Below the pieces are notes generated by a model. The model saw only the letters and a list, made by a program, of their open reading frames with translations, was not told the DNA's origin and did not search any database. A stretch of 64,000 nt of DNA from Pantoea sp. Mb-10 (lineage in GTDB: Bacteria > Pseudomonadota > Gammaproteobacteria > Enterobacterales > Enterobacteriaceae): NCBI RefSeq assembly GCF_021272205.1, contig NZ_JAJSDX010000004.1:310001-374000 (forward strand), written 5' to 3'. Shown one piece after another: positions 49,630-59,896 of this stretch. Each line of letters begins with the position of its first letter. Positions within the stretch are counted from its first letter, which is position 1. The position numbers and the translations under genes are program-made.

Positions 49630-50856
49630 ATGTCCTCGTTCGACTACCTAAAAACCGCCATTCGCCAGCAGGGACACACGTTGCAGCAGGTGGCTGACGC
49701 CAGCGGCATGACCAAAGGCTATCTGAGCCAACTGCTGAACGCCAAGATCAAAAGCCCGAGCGCGCAAAAGCTCGAAGCGCTGCACCGCTTCCTCGGGCTG
49801 GAGTTTCCTCGCCGTGAGAAAACCGTGGGCGTGGTGTTCGGTAAGTTTTACCCGCTGCACACCGGGCATATTTACTTAATTCAGCGCGCCTGCAGCCAGG
49901 TGGACGAGCTGCACATCATCATGGGCCATGATGAGCCGCGCGACCGCGAGCTGTTTGAGCAGAGCGCGATGTCACGGCAGCCCACCGTCAGCGATCGTCT
50001 GCGTTGGCTGCTGCAAACGTTTAAGTATCAGAAAAATATCCGCATCCACTCCTTCAATGAAGAGGGCATTGAGCCGTATCCCCACGGCTGGGATGTGTGG
50101 AGCAATGGGGTAAAAGCGTTCCTTGCCAATCAGGGCATTGAGCCGGACTGCGTCTACACCAGCGAGGCGCCGGATGCGCCGATGTATCAACAGCATCTGG
50201 GGATCCCGGCGGTGGTGATCGATCCCAGCCGCTCGTTTATGAATATCAGCGGCAGTCAGATCCGCGAAGATCCTTTCCGCTATTGGGAGTACATTCCCAC
50301 GGAAGTGAAACCGTTCTTTGTGCGCACCGTGGCGGTGCTCGGCGGCGAATCCAGCGGCAAATCCACGCTGGTGAATAAGCTGGCCAACATCTTCAACACC
50401 ACCAGCGCCTGGGAGTATGGCCGCGATTATGTGTTTTCCCACCTCGGTGGCGATGAGATGGCGCTGCAATATTCTGACTATGACAAGATTGCGCTCGGCC
50501 AAGCGCAGTACATTGATTTTGCAGTGAAATATGCCAATAAAGTGGCGTTTATCGACACCGACTTTATTACCACGCAGGCGTTTTGCCTGAAGTACGAGGG
50601 GCGCGAGCACCCGTTCGTGCAGGCGCTGGTGGATGAGTATCGCTTCGATCTGGTGATCCTGCTGGAGAACAATGTGCCGTGGGTGGCCGACGGCTTACGC
50701 AGCCTGGGCAGTTCAATGGATCGCCGTGAGTTTCAGTCGATGCTGATCACCATGCTGCGTGAAAACAACATCGCGTTTGTGCATGTCAAAGAAGATGACT
50801 ATGACACGCGCTTCCTGCGCTGCGTCGAGCTGGTCCGGCAGATGCTGGGCAGCTAA
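49630..50856 (+). CDS. nadR: Trifunctional NAD biosynthesis regulator NadR
   Basis: The 408-residue protein has an N-terminal helix-turn-helix (about 5-58). An NMN adenylyltransferase-like domain follows with Gly-Lys-Phe-Tyr-Pro-Leu-His-Thr-Gly-His near 72-81, then a ribosylnicotinamide kinase domain with Walker A Gly-Gly-Glu-Ser-Ser-Gly-Lys-Ser near 238-245. NadR represses NAD synthesis genes when NAD is plentiful and salvages nicotinamide riboside. Gene order radA-nadR-ettA is conserved. Confidence 0.96.
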   Translation: MSSFDYLKTAIRQQGHTLQQVADASGMTKGYLSQLLNAKIKSPSAQKLEALHRFLGLEFPRREKTVGVVFGKFYPLHTGHIYLIQRACSQVDELHIIMGHDEPRDRELFEQSAMSRQPTVSDRLRWLLQTFKYQKNIRIHSFNEEGIEPYPHGWDVWSNGVKAFLANQGIEPDCVYTSEAPDAPMYQQHLGIPAVVIDPSRSFMNISGSQIREDPFRYWEYIPTEVKPFFVRTVAVLGGESSGKSTLVNKLANIFNTTSAWEYGRDYVFSHLGGDEMALQYSDYDKIALGQAQYIDFAVKYANKVAFIDTDFITTQAFCLKYEGREHPFVQALVDEYRFDLVILLENNVPWVADGLRSLGSSMDRREFQSMLITMLRENNIAFVHVKEDDYDTRFLRCVELVRQMLGS

Positions 50857-50864
50857 CGCGACAT

Positions 50865-50892
50865 AAAAAAGGCGCCTTGCGGCGCCTTTTTT
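50865..50892. terminator. Bidirectional terminator between nadR and ettA
   Basis: AAAAAAGGCGCC-TTGC-GGCGCCTTTTTT is a perfect 12-bp stem with A and T runs on both sides, serving both convergent genes. Confidence 0.95.
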
Positions 50893-50903
50893 CATCGTAG
50901 CGA

Positions 50904-52571
<1,668 letters not shown>

Positions 52572-52746
52572 GTTGGAATGAGCCTCTTGGTCTGTGAGTG
52601 GTGGAACGTCAAAGGCAGAAGTTTAGCGGTTTTCACCCGGCAATCACAGCCGCTTCCTCGGGGAAACGTGCGATGCCGTGCACGCCGGTGAGTAACCGCC
52701 TGATTCTTATTCAGCAAACGCCCTCAGCAAGCGAAGGCAAGAGCAG

Positions 52747-53517
52747 TCAGGGGGACGGCAGGCACAGCGGCAGCGCTTGCTGCTGGAGCCAGCTGCGCAG
52801 CGCATCGTCGGGCGCGCTGTCGCTCACCAGCAGATCGAACTGGGTCAACGGCCCAATGCGCGCGGGCAGCACCTTGCCATATTTACTGCTGTCGGCCACC
52901 AGCACGCGCCGGCGCGATCGCCGCATGGCGTAGTGCTTGATCGCAACCTCGTTGAGGTTGTAACAGGTGGCGCCCTGCTGGGCATCAATACCCGCCGCCG
53001 AGATAAACGCCAGCGTCGGGCAGAGATGGTCAAGGATGGCGTGTTCGCCCACCGGCGTAAACAGCGCGTTGTCGGCATGAAACTCGCCGCCGCTTAGAAT
53101 CACGGTGCACGCCGGTTTCTCTTTCAGCGCCAGAAAAGTATTCATGGCGCAGCAAATAGCGGTAAACCGCAGCGTGTCCGGCAGTGCGTCAATCACGTAG
53201 GGCAGGGTGGTGCCGCAGTCGAAAAACACCGTGTCATTTTCGTCGATAAGCGTCACGGCCGCCTGCGCCAGCCGCTGCTTGCGCACGGCGTTTTGTCCGT
53301 ACTGGTCGGAGATAAAGTAGCGCCCGGCGTGGTGTTTCGGATCGCTCACGATATAGCCGCCGAGCAGCACCACCGTGGAGGCGGGCTCGGCGAGATCGCG
53401 GCGCACCGTCATCTCCGAGACGCCCAGCAGCTGGGCCGCCTCTTTTAAGTGCAGCTTATCGGTGCGTTTCAGCGCCTGCGCCAGCTTGTTGATACGTTCT
53501 TCGCGCCGGGTTTCCAT
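52747..53517 (-). CDS. deoR: Deoxyribonucleoside operon repressor DeoR
   Basis: The 256-residue product matches E. coli DeoR along its length: Met-Glu-Thr-Arg-Arg-Glu-Glu-Arg-Ile at the start, the helix-turn-helix near 20-45 (Leu-Gly-Val-Ser-Glu-Met-Thr-Val-Arg-Arg-Asp), and Val-Phe-Phe-Asp-Cys-Gly-Thr-Thr in the sugar-binding domain. It represses deoxynucleoside catabolism and responds to deoxyribose-5-phosphate. The location next to ettA differs from E. coli, and the deo genes are not in this window. Confidence 0.87.
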   Translation of the reverse strand: METRREERINKLAQALKRTDKLHLKEAAQLLGVSEMTVRRDLAEPASTVVLLGGYIVSDPKHHAGRYFISDQYGQNAVRKQRLAQAAVTLIDENDTVFFDCGTTLPYVIDALPDTLRFTAICCAMNTFLALKEKPACTVILSGGEFHADNALFTPVGEHAILDHLCPTLAFISAAGIDAQQGATCYNLNEVAIKHYAMRRSRRRVLVADSSKYGKVLPARIGPLTQFDLLVSDSAPDDALRSWLQQQALPLCLPSP

Positions 53518-53684
53518 GCGTCTCTCTGTGGTGTGTCATCCGCGGTATGTTGACGTCGCCCCTGGCGGCAGCGGTGCAGCCGCTTTACGCGCGCGATCAT
53601 GACAAACTTCACAAAAATGAAGGGATTGAGCACGCCTGCGCTGGGCGGACGTCATCTTACCTTAAATTGCCGTCCGTTTGCCTC

Positions 53685-54383
53685 TCAAATCGCCACAAGC
53701 CCACGCACGCCGTCGGTCTCCATGTCGCTGCCCGCGCCGCGCTGCACAATCTCGCCGCGTGACATCACCAGATAGCGGTCTGCCAGCTCGGCGGCGAAAT
53801 CATAAAACTGCTCTACCAGCAGGATCGCCATGTCACCGCGCTGTGCCAGCTGGTGGATCACCGCGCCGATCTCTTTGATCACCGAGGGTTGGATCCCTTC
53901 GGTGGGCTCATCCAGAATCAGCAGCTGCGGCCGACACGCCAGCGCGCGGCCAATGGCCAACTGCTGCTGTTGGCCGCCGGAGAGATCGCCGCCGCGTCGC
54001 GTGCGCATCTGGTGCAACACGGGAAACAGTTGGTAAATCTCGTCAGGGACGCGGTTAGCCTGCGCGGCGGGAAAGCGCGACAGCCCCAGCAGCAGATTCT
54101 CTTCCACGGTGAGCCGGGGGAAAATTTCGCGCCCCTGCGGCACATAGGCAATACCCGCCTGTACGCGCTGGTGTGGCCGTCGGCCGTTGATCAGGTGGCC
54201 CTGCCAGCGGATCTCGCCGGACTTCGCCGGAATCAAGCCCATCAGGCACTTTAACAGCGTGGTCTTGCCAACGCCGTTACGCCCCAGCAGACAGGTGATT
54301 TCCCCTGGCTGCGCCTCGAACGACAGGCCGCGCAAGATGTGGCTGCCGCCATAATATTGATTCAGATCCGATACCTGTAACAT
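53685..54383 (-). CDS. urtE: Urea ABC transporter ATP-binding subunit UrtE
   Basis: The 232-residue product starts at the ATG at 54383, one base after the urtD stop. It has Walker A Gly-Arg-Asn-Gly-Val-Gly-Lys-Thr-Thr near 34-42, a Gln-Gly-Arg-Glu-Ile-Phe-Pro segment and signature Leu-Ser-Gly-Gly-Gln-Gln-Gln-Gln-Leu-Ala. It is the LivF-like ATPase, last gene of the operon. Homology to branched-chain amino acid systems is close, so the urea call relies on the whole cluster. Confidence 0.92.
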   Translation of the reverse strand: MLQVSDLNQYYGGSHILRGLSFEAQPGEITCLLGRNGVGKTTLLKCLMGLIPAKSGEIRWQGHLINGRRPHQRVQAGIAYVPQGREIFPRLTVEENLLLGLSRFPAAQANRVPDEIYQLFPVLHQMRTRRGGDLSGGQQQQLAIGRALACRPQLLILDEPTEGIQPSVIKEIGAVIHQLAQRGDMAILLVEQFYDFAAELADRYLVMSRGEIVQRGAGSDMETDGVRGLVAI

Positions 54384-54384
54384 G

Positions 54385-55176
54385 TTAGCGCCCCAAGTAA
54401 ACCTCAATAACCTGCTCGTTGGCCTGCACCTCGCGCAGCGATCCTTCCGCCAGCACCTGGCCCTGGTGCAGTACCGTCACGCGATCGGCGATGCTCTCCA
54501 CAAAGCCCATGTCGTGCTCCACCACCATCAACGAGTGTTTGCCCGCGAGGCCGCGAAACAGCTCGGCGGTATACGCGGTCTCGGCGTCGGTCATGCCCGC
54601 TGCGGGTTCGTCCAGTAGCAGCAAATGCGGGTCTTGCACCAGCAGCATGCCGATCTCCAAAAACTGCTTTTGCCCGTGCGACAGCAGCCCGGCCGGGCGC
54701 TGGCGTTCCCCGCCCAGCCGCAGCAGCGTGAGGGTTTCGTCGATGCGATCGCGCTGCGCGCTGGTTAAGCGCGCGCGCAGGCTGGCCCACACCGATTTGT
54801 CATTTTTCAGGGCGATCTCCAGATTCTCAAACACCGTGAGGGCTTCAAATACCGTGGGCTTTTGAAACTTGCGGCCAATGCCGGCACGGGCGATCGCCAC
54901 CGGCGACAGCGCGGTAAGATCGGTGTCCTGATCGTAGAAAACGCGGCCCGCGTCAGGGCGGGTTTTGCCAGTGATCACATCCATTAATGTGGTTTTTCCC
55001 GCGCCGTTGGGGCCGATGACACAGCGCAGTTCGCCGACGCCTATCTGTAACGACAGATCGGTCAAGGCGCGAAAGCCGTCGAACGCAACGCTGATCGCCT
55101 CCAGTTGCAGCACCGGATCGGTTTGAACGCGGTGGCGATCGGCCGCTTGCGGTTGGGTAAACAGTGCGTCAGTCAT
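54385..55176 (-). CDS. urtD: Urea ABC transporter ATP-binding subunit UrtD
   Basis: The 263-residue LivG-like ATPase has Walker A Gly-Pro-Asn-Gly-Ala-Gly-Lys-Thr-Thr. Its variant signature Leu-Ser-His-Gly-Gln-Lys-Gln-Phe-Leu-Glu-Ile-Gly is characteristic of UrtD. It overlaps urtC by 8 bases. Confidence 0.94.
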   Translation of the reverse strand: MTDALFTQPQAADRHRVQTDPVLQLEAISVAFDGFRALTDLSLQIGVGELRCVIGPNGAGKTTLMDVITGKTRPDAGRVFYDQDTDLTALSPVAIARAGIGRKFQKPTVFEALTVFENLEIALKNDKSVWASLRARLTSAQRDRIDETLTLLRLGGERQRPAGLLSHGQKQFLEIGMLLVQDPHLLLLDEPAAGMTDAETAYTAELFRGLAGKHSLMVVEHDMGFVESIADRVTVLHQGQVLAEGSLREVQANEQVIEVYLGR

Positions 55177-56245
55177 GGCGCCTCCCGCGTAATAAGCCGA
55201 TTACGCCGCGCGGCAAAAACAGCGTAACGAGGATAAACATCAGGCCGAGGAAAAAGAGCCAGTACTCCGGGAAGGCCACGGTAAACCAGCTTTTGGCCCC
55301 GTTGACAATGCCGGCCCCCAGTAGCGGTCCAATCAGCGTGCCGCGCCCGCCCAGCGCCACCCAGATCGCCGCCTCAATGGAATTGGTCGGGGACATCTCG
55401 CTGGGATTGATGATGCCCACCTGCGGCACATAGAGCGCGCCGGCCAGGCCACACAGCACCGCCGAAAGCGTCCAGACGAACAGCTTAAACCCGCGCGGAT
55501 CGTAGCCGATGAACAGCAGGCGATTCTCCGCATCGCGCACGGCGGTAAGCACGCGACCAAACTTGCTGCGCGCCAGCGCAAACCCCAGCGCGAGGCTGAA
55601 CAGCAGCAGCAGCACGGTGGCGATAAACAGCCCAATGCGCGTGCCGGTGGCGGTCACGTTGAAGCCCAGCAGCGTGGTAAAGCCGGTGAAGCCGTTGTTG
55701 CCGCCAAAGCCGGTTTCATTGCGGAAGAACAGCAGCATGCCTGCCCAGGTTAACGCCTGCGTCATGATGGAGAAGTAAACGCCTTTGATTTTCGAACGAA
55801 AGGCAAAGAAGCCAAACACCAGCGCCAGCAGGCCGGGCACCAGTACAATCAGGCACAGTGCCCACATAAAGTGCTGTGTTCCGGTCCAGAACCACGGCAG
55901 CGCGCGCCACGACAGAAACGACATAAACGCCGGCAGCCCGTCTCCGGCGGCCTGGCGCATCAGGTACATGCCCATGGCATACCCGCCCAGCGCAAAAAAC
56001 AGACCGTGCCCCAGCGACAGTAAACCGGCGTAGCCCCACACCAAATCCAGCGCCACCGCCACGGTGGCGTAGCAGAGGATCTTGCCCACCAGCGTGAGCG
56101 TATAGGTTGATACCGCCAGCGGGTGCGTGGCAGGCAGCAGCGCGCAGAACGGCAGCAGCAGCAGCAGGGCGGTGGCGATGGCGCCTGCGCCAAGCGAGAG
56201 GCGGGGCGCATGGCGCACCGCGCGTAACGTCAGGGGTAAGCTCAT
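55169..56245 (-). CDS. urtC: Urea ABC transporter permease UrtC
   Basis: The 358-residue LivM-like permease has about ten membrane segments. It has Gly-Tyr-Ala-Gly-Leu-Leu-Ser-Leu-Gly-His-Gly-Leu-Phe near 70-82 and a Gly-Gly-Arg-Gly-Thr-Leu segment near 300 that contacts the ATPases. Start and urtB stop overlap by one base. Confidence 0.94.
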   Translation of the reverse strand: MSLPLTLRAVRHAPRLSLGAGAIATALLLLLPFCALLPATHPLAVSTYTLTLVGKILCYATVAVALDLVWGYAGLLSLGHGLFFALGGYAMGMYLMRQAAGDGLPAFMSFLSWRALPWFWTGTQHFMWALCLIVLVPGLLALVFGFFAFRSKIKGVYFSIMTQALTWAGMLLFFRNETGFGGNNGFTGFTTLLGFNVTATGTRIGLFIATVLLLLFSLALGFALARSKFGRVLTAVRDAENRLLFIGYDPRGFKLFVWTLSAVLCGLAGALYVPQVGIINPSEMSPTNSIEAAIWVALGGRGTLIGPLLGAGIVNGAKSWFTVAFPEYWLFFLGLMFILVTLFLPRGVIGLLRGRRHD

Positions 56246-57813
56246 CAGTCAATCACCCTCCCTTTCACGGCAAACAGCCCCTGCGGCCGTTTTTGGATAA
56301 ACAACACAATCAGTCCCAGAATCAAGATTTTGCCCAGCACCGCGCCAATTTGCGGCTCCAGCAGCTTGTTGAGAATGCCTAACCCCAGCGCGGCGACCAC
56401 GGTGCCCGCCAGCTGGCCCACGCCGCCCAGCACCACCACCAAAAACGAGTCGATGATGTAGCCCTGGCCCAGCTCTGGGCCGACATTGCCCAACTGCGAC
56501 AGCGCTACGCCGCCGAGACCGGCAATGCCAGAGCCCAGGCCAAACGCCAGCATATCGATACGCCCGGTGGGCACACCGCAGCAGTCCGCCATGGCGCGGT
56601 TTTGCGTCACGGCGCGCACGCTCAGGCCCAGCCGCGTTTTGTTCAGCAGTAGCCAGGTGAGCACCAAAATGGCCACCACAAACAGGATCACCGCCAGCCG
56701 GTTATACGGCAGCACAAGATTCGGCAGGATCTGCCAGCCGCCGGAGAGCCAGCTTGGGTTGGCGACCTCGAGGTTCTGCGTGCCAAACAGCATGCGCACC
56801 AGCTGAATCAGCATTAGGCTAATGCCCCACGTGGCCAGCAGCGTCTCCAGCGGGCGGCCATACAGGTGGCGGATCACGGTGCGCTCCAGCAGCATGCCCA
56901 TCGCGGCCGTGAGGCAAAACGCCACCGGCAGCGCCAGCAGCGGATACCACGCCAGCCACTGCGGGGCATACTGCTGAAACAGGTTTTGCACCAGCCAGGT
57001 GGCATAGGCGCCCAGCATCAGCATTTCGCCGTGCGCCATGTTGATCACCCCGAGCAGCCCGTAGGTGATCGCCAGGCCCAGCGCGGCCAGCAGCAGAATC
57101 GACCCCAGAGACAGGCCGCTAAAGGCTTGGCCGAGCAGATCGCCCCACATCAGGCGCTGTTTGATCTGCTGCAAACTGGCGGCGGCGGCGGCACGCACCT
57201 GCGCGTCCGGCTCATTGCTGGCCTGCGTCAGGCGCGTCAGGCTGGCCTGCATCAGCGGATCGTCTGAGGTGCCCAGCAGGGTGACGGCACGCAGGCGCGC
57301 GGCGGGCTCGGGGCTACTGAGTTGCACAGTGGCGACGGCCATCGCCAGCGCGGCGTGGACCGTCGCCTCTTTTTCTACGGCCAGCCGCTGTTCCAGCAGC
57401 GGCAGCAGATCGCTGCTGTCCGCGTTTTGCAACTGCTGCGCGGCGTGCAGGCGCACGTCGGCCTGGTCACTCACCAGCTGGTGGGCGGCAAGGGCGCGGG
57501 CAACCAACACGCGCAGGCGGTTATTCATAAACAGCTTTTTGCTGTCGCCGCTGGGCTGTTGCGCCTGGTCAAGCGGCACCAGACGGTCCGCCTGGCGGCT
57601 GAACGGCTGGTGCTGGGTATCCACCACCACCGTTTCATCACGCAGCGCCTGCAACAGCGGCAGACGAGCAGGTTGCGGCGCGGCGGCCCACTGTTGCAGC
57701 AGCGTGGCTTGGTTGCTGCGGCTGGCGGCCACGAAATCGGCGGCATCGCCCGCCTGCGCCAGCCACGGCAGCAGCACCAGCAGCAGGCTGAAAAAAGAGT
57801 GATACACACGCAT
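56245..57813 (-). CDS. urtB: Urea ABC transporter permease UrtB
   Basis: The 522-residue protein has a signal sequence (1-22) and a helical periplasmic-type domain with HEAT-like repeats (about 25-215). A LivH-like permease of eight to nine membrane segments follows. The long N-terminal domain is typical of UrtB and absent from LivH, which supports urea rather than amino acid transport. Confidence 0.95.
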   Translation of the reverse strand: MRVYHSFFSLLLVLLPWLAQAGDAADFVAASRSNQATLLQQWAAAPQPARLPLLQALRDETVVVDTQHQPFSRQADRLVPLDQAQQPSGDSKKLFMNNRLRVLVARALAAHQLVSDQADVRLHAAQQLQNADSSDLLPLLEQRLAVEKEATVHAALAMAVATVQLSSPEPAARLRAVTLLGTSDDPLMQASLTRLTQASNEPDAQVRAAAAASLQQIKQRLMWGDLLGQAFSGLSLGSILLLAALGLAITYGLLGVINMAHGEMLMLGAYATWLVQNLFQQYAPQWLAWYPLLALPVAFCLTAAMGMLLERTVIRHLYGRPLETLLATWGISLMLIQLVRMLFGTQNLEVANPSWLSGGWQILPNLVLPYNRLAVILFVVAILVLTWLLLNKTRLGLSVRAVTQNRAMADCCGVPTGRIDMLAFGLGSGIAGLGGVALSQLGNVGPELGQGYIIDSFLVVVLGGVGQLAGTVVAALGLGILNKLLEPQIGAVLGKILILGLIVLFIQKRPQGLFAVKGRVID

Positions 57814-57898
57814 GATTCGAACCTTGTAAAGGTAGGCACGACGGGGCGCCAGCGGGCGCGTCCGTCGTGCGGGGATGACGATAGCGCGGGCCGCCGCG

Positions 57899-59167
57899 TT
57901 ACGGCGCTGACTTCACCGGGTGATCCGGTTTTTTATCGTTACCGGCGATATACGGGCTCCACGGCTGCGCGCGAATCGGCTGATCGGTTTGCCACACCAC
58001 GTTAAATTGGCCGTTGTCTTCCACTTCGCCAATCATCACCGGCTTATGCAGATGGTGGTTGGTTTGGTCCATAGTGAGCGTGAAGCCGTCCGGCGCCTTG
58101 AAGGTCTGGCCCGCCATGGCCGCCCGTACTTTATCCACGTCGGTGGTGCCCGCTTTCTCCACGGCCTGCGCCCACATATGCAGGCCGACCCACGTGGCTT
58201 CCATCGGATCGTTGGTGACCACGGTGTTGGCTTTCGGCAGGTTATGCGCTTTAGCCCAGGCGCGGTAATCCGCCACAAACTTGGCGTTGGTGGGGTTGTC
58301 CACCGACTCAAAGTAGTTCCACGCCGCCAGTTGCCCCACCAGCGGTTTGGTATCGATGCCGCGCAGCTCTTCTTCGCCCACCGAGAACGCCACGACGGGA
58401 ATATCGGTGGCCGTGATGCCCTGGTTCGCCAGCTCTTTGTAGAACGGCACGTTGGAGTCACCGTTAATGGTGGAGACCACCGCGGTTTTGCCGCCCGCGG
58501 AGAACTTCTTGATGTTGGCGACAATGGTTTGATAATCGCTGTAGCCAAACGGGGTATAAACCTCTTCGATATCCTTGTCCTGCACGCCTTTGCTGTGCAG
58601 GAAGGCGCGCAGGATCTTATTGGTGGTGCGCGGATAGACATAATCGGTGCCCAGCAGGAAGAAGCGCTTGGCGGCGCCACCGTCTTCGCTCATCAGGTAC
58701 TGCACCGCCGGAATAGCCTGCTGATTCGGCGCCGCGCCGGTATAAAACACGTTGGGCGACATCTCTTCGCCTTCGTACTGCACCGGATAAAACAGCAGGC
58801 CGTTCAGCTCCTCAAACACCGGCAGCACCGATTTACGCGACACCGACGTCCAGCAGCCAAACACCACCGCCACCTTATCCTGCGTCAGCAGCTGGCGCGC
58901 TTTCTCAGCGAACAGCGGCCAGTTAGAGGCGGGATCGACCACCACCGGCTCCAGCTTTTTGCCCAGCACACCGCCGTGGGCGTTGATATCGTCAATGGTC
59001 ATCAGCGCCACGTTCTTCAGCGGCGTTTCAGAGATGGCCATGGTGCCGGAGAGCGAATGCATGATGCCCACTTTGATGGTGTCCGCGGCCTGCGCGCTAA
59101 ACGCGAGGCCCATGCCGACCACGGTGGCGGAAAGTGCAAAAACCTTAAGCAATGAACGTCTCTTCAT
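57899..59167 (-). CDS. urtA: Urea ABC transporter substrate-binding protein UrtA
   Basis: The 422-residue product starts at the ATG at 59167. A signal peptide (Met-Lys-Arg-Arg-Ser, cleaved after Ala-Gln-Ala near 27) precedes a Venus-flytrap domain. That domain has Val-Gly-Ile-Met-His-Ser-Leu-Ser-Gly-Thr-Met-Ala-Ile-Ser-Glu and a Phe-Gly-Cys-Trp-Thr-Ser segment, both typical of UrtA and amide-binding proteins. It delivers urea to UrtBC. A gap of 85 bases to urtB leaves room for an internal hairpin that may raise urtA mRNA. Confidence 0.95.
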   Translation of the reverse strand: MKRRSLLKVFALSATVVGMGLAFSAQAADTIKVGIMHSLSGTMAISETPLKNVALMTIDDINAHGGVLGKKLEPVVVDPASNWPLFAEKARQLLTQDKVAVVFGCWTSVSRKSVLPVFEELNGLLFYPVQYEGEEMSPNVFYTGAAPNQQAIPAVQYLMSEDGGAAKRFFLLGTDYVYPRTTNKILRAFLHSKGVQDKDIEEVYTPFGYSDYQTIVANIKKFSAGGKTAVVSTINGDSNVPFYKELANQGITATDIPVVAFSVGEEELRGIDTKPLVGQLAAWNYFESVDNPTNAKFVADYRAWAKAHNLPKANTVVTNDPMEATWVGLHMWAQAVEKAGTTDVDKVRAAMAGQTFKAPDGFTLTMDQTNHHLHKPVMIGEVEDNGQFNVVWQTDQPIRAQPWSPYIAGNDKKPDHPVKSAP

Positions 59168-59195
59168 CAGTAAACCCCTGCCTGTGTGGATGTTG

Positions 59196-59885
59196 TCATT
59201 CAATTGGTTGAAGTCGAGCCTGCTGTAACATATGCACGGTGATCTTTCTGACCTCCGCCTTACTGACGGCGATGTGATCGGTCAAAATGCGCTGCGCCTC
59301 CTCGGTGTGCTGCTGAAAAATGGCCCGCAGGATCAGCGCGTGTTCGCGATAGGTGGCCGCAATGCGGTCTTCCCGCGTGAAATCGAGGTGCCGGATAATG
59401 CGGATCTTCTCGGTGATTTCCGTGTGAATGCGCGTCATCTCCTGATTGCCCGCAGCCTCAACCAGTGCGATGTGAAACGCCTCATCGTGGGTAGAAACCG
59501 CTTTGCCTTCATCGAGCGGGGCGGCGTCCATCCAGAACGCTTTCAGGGCGTTGAGCTGGGTGGCGCAGGCCAGCGGCGGTAGCGCACACAGACGCCTGAC
59601 TGCCTCGCGCTCCAGCACGGTGCGCAGATCGTACAGCTCCTCAAAATAGGCAAAATCAAAGGGACGCACCTGCCAGCCGCTGCGGAACCACACCTCGACG
59701 TAGTTCTCACGGGCCAGCCAGAACAGCGCCTGACGGACCGGCGTGCGGCTCACGCCGAGGCGCTCGGCGATTTCGTTTTCGCTGAAGCGGTCGCCCGGCA
59801 TCAGGCGAAAGGCGAAAATATCCTGCTTGAGCGCCTGGTAGACTTTCTCCGCCAGCGCTTCCGGCTTACTTCTGCTTTGCGCCAT
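59196..59885 (-). CDS. GntR family regulator of urea use (FCD type)
   Basis: The 229-residue product starts at the ATG at 59885, 11 bases after the urea carboxylase stop. Residues 8-75 are a GntR winged helix (Phe-Ser-Glu-Asn-Glu-Ile-Ala-Glu-Arg-Leu-Gly-Val-Ser-Arg-Thr-Pro-Val-Arg). Residues 85-215 are an all-helical FCD effector domain. It lies inside the operon between the enzyme and transporter genes and probably represses them until an inducer such as allophanate or urea is present. No operator was identified. Confidence 0.88.
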   Translation of the reverse strand: MAQSRSKPEALAEKVYQALKQDIFAFRLMPGDRFSENEIAERLGVSRTPVRQALFWLARENYVEVWFRSGWQVRPFDFAYFEELYDLRTVLEREAVRRLCALPPLACATQLNALKAFWMDAAPLDEGKAVSTHDEAFHIALVEAAGNQEMTRIHTEITEKIRIIRHLDFTREDRIAATYREHALILRAIFQQHTEEAQRILTDHIAVSKAEVRKITVHMLQQARLQPIE

Positions 59886-59896
59886 AGCGCCTCCGT

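Noticed and set aside
57920..59155. Long plus-strand open frame opposite urtA
   Set aside because: Shadow of urtA; His/Arg/Gly-rich, no start context, and the opposite strand encodes a clear family protein.
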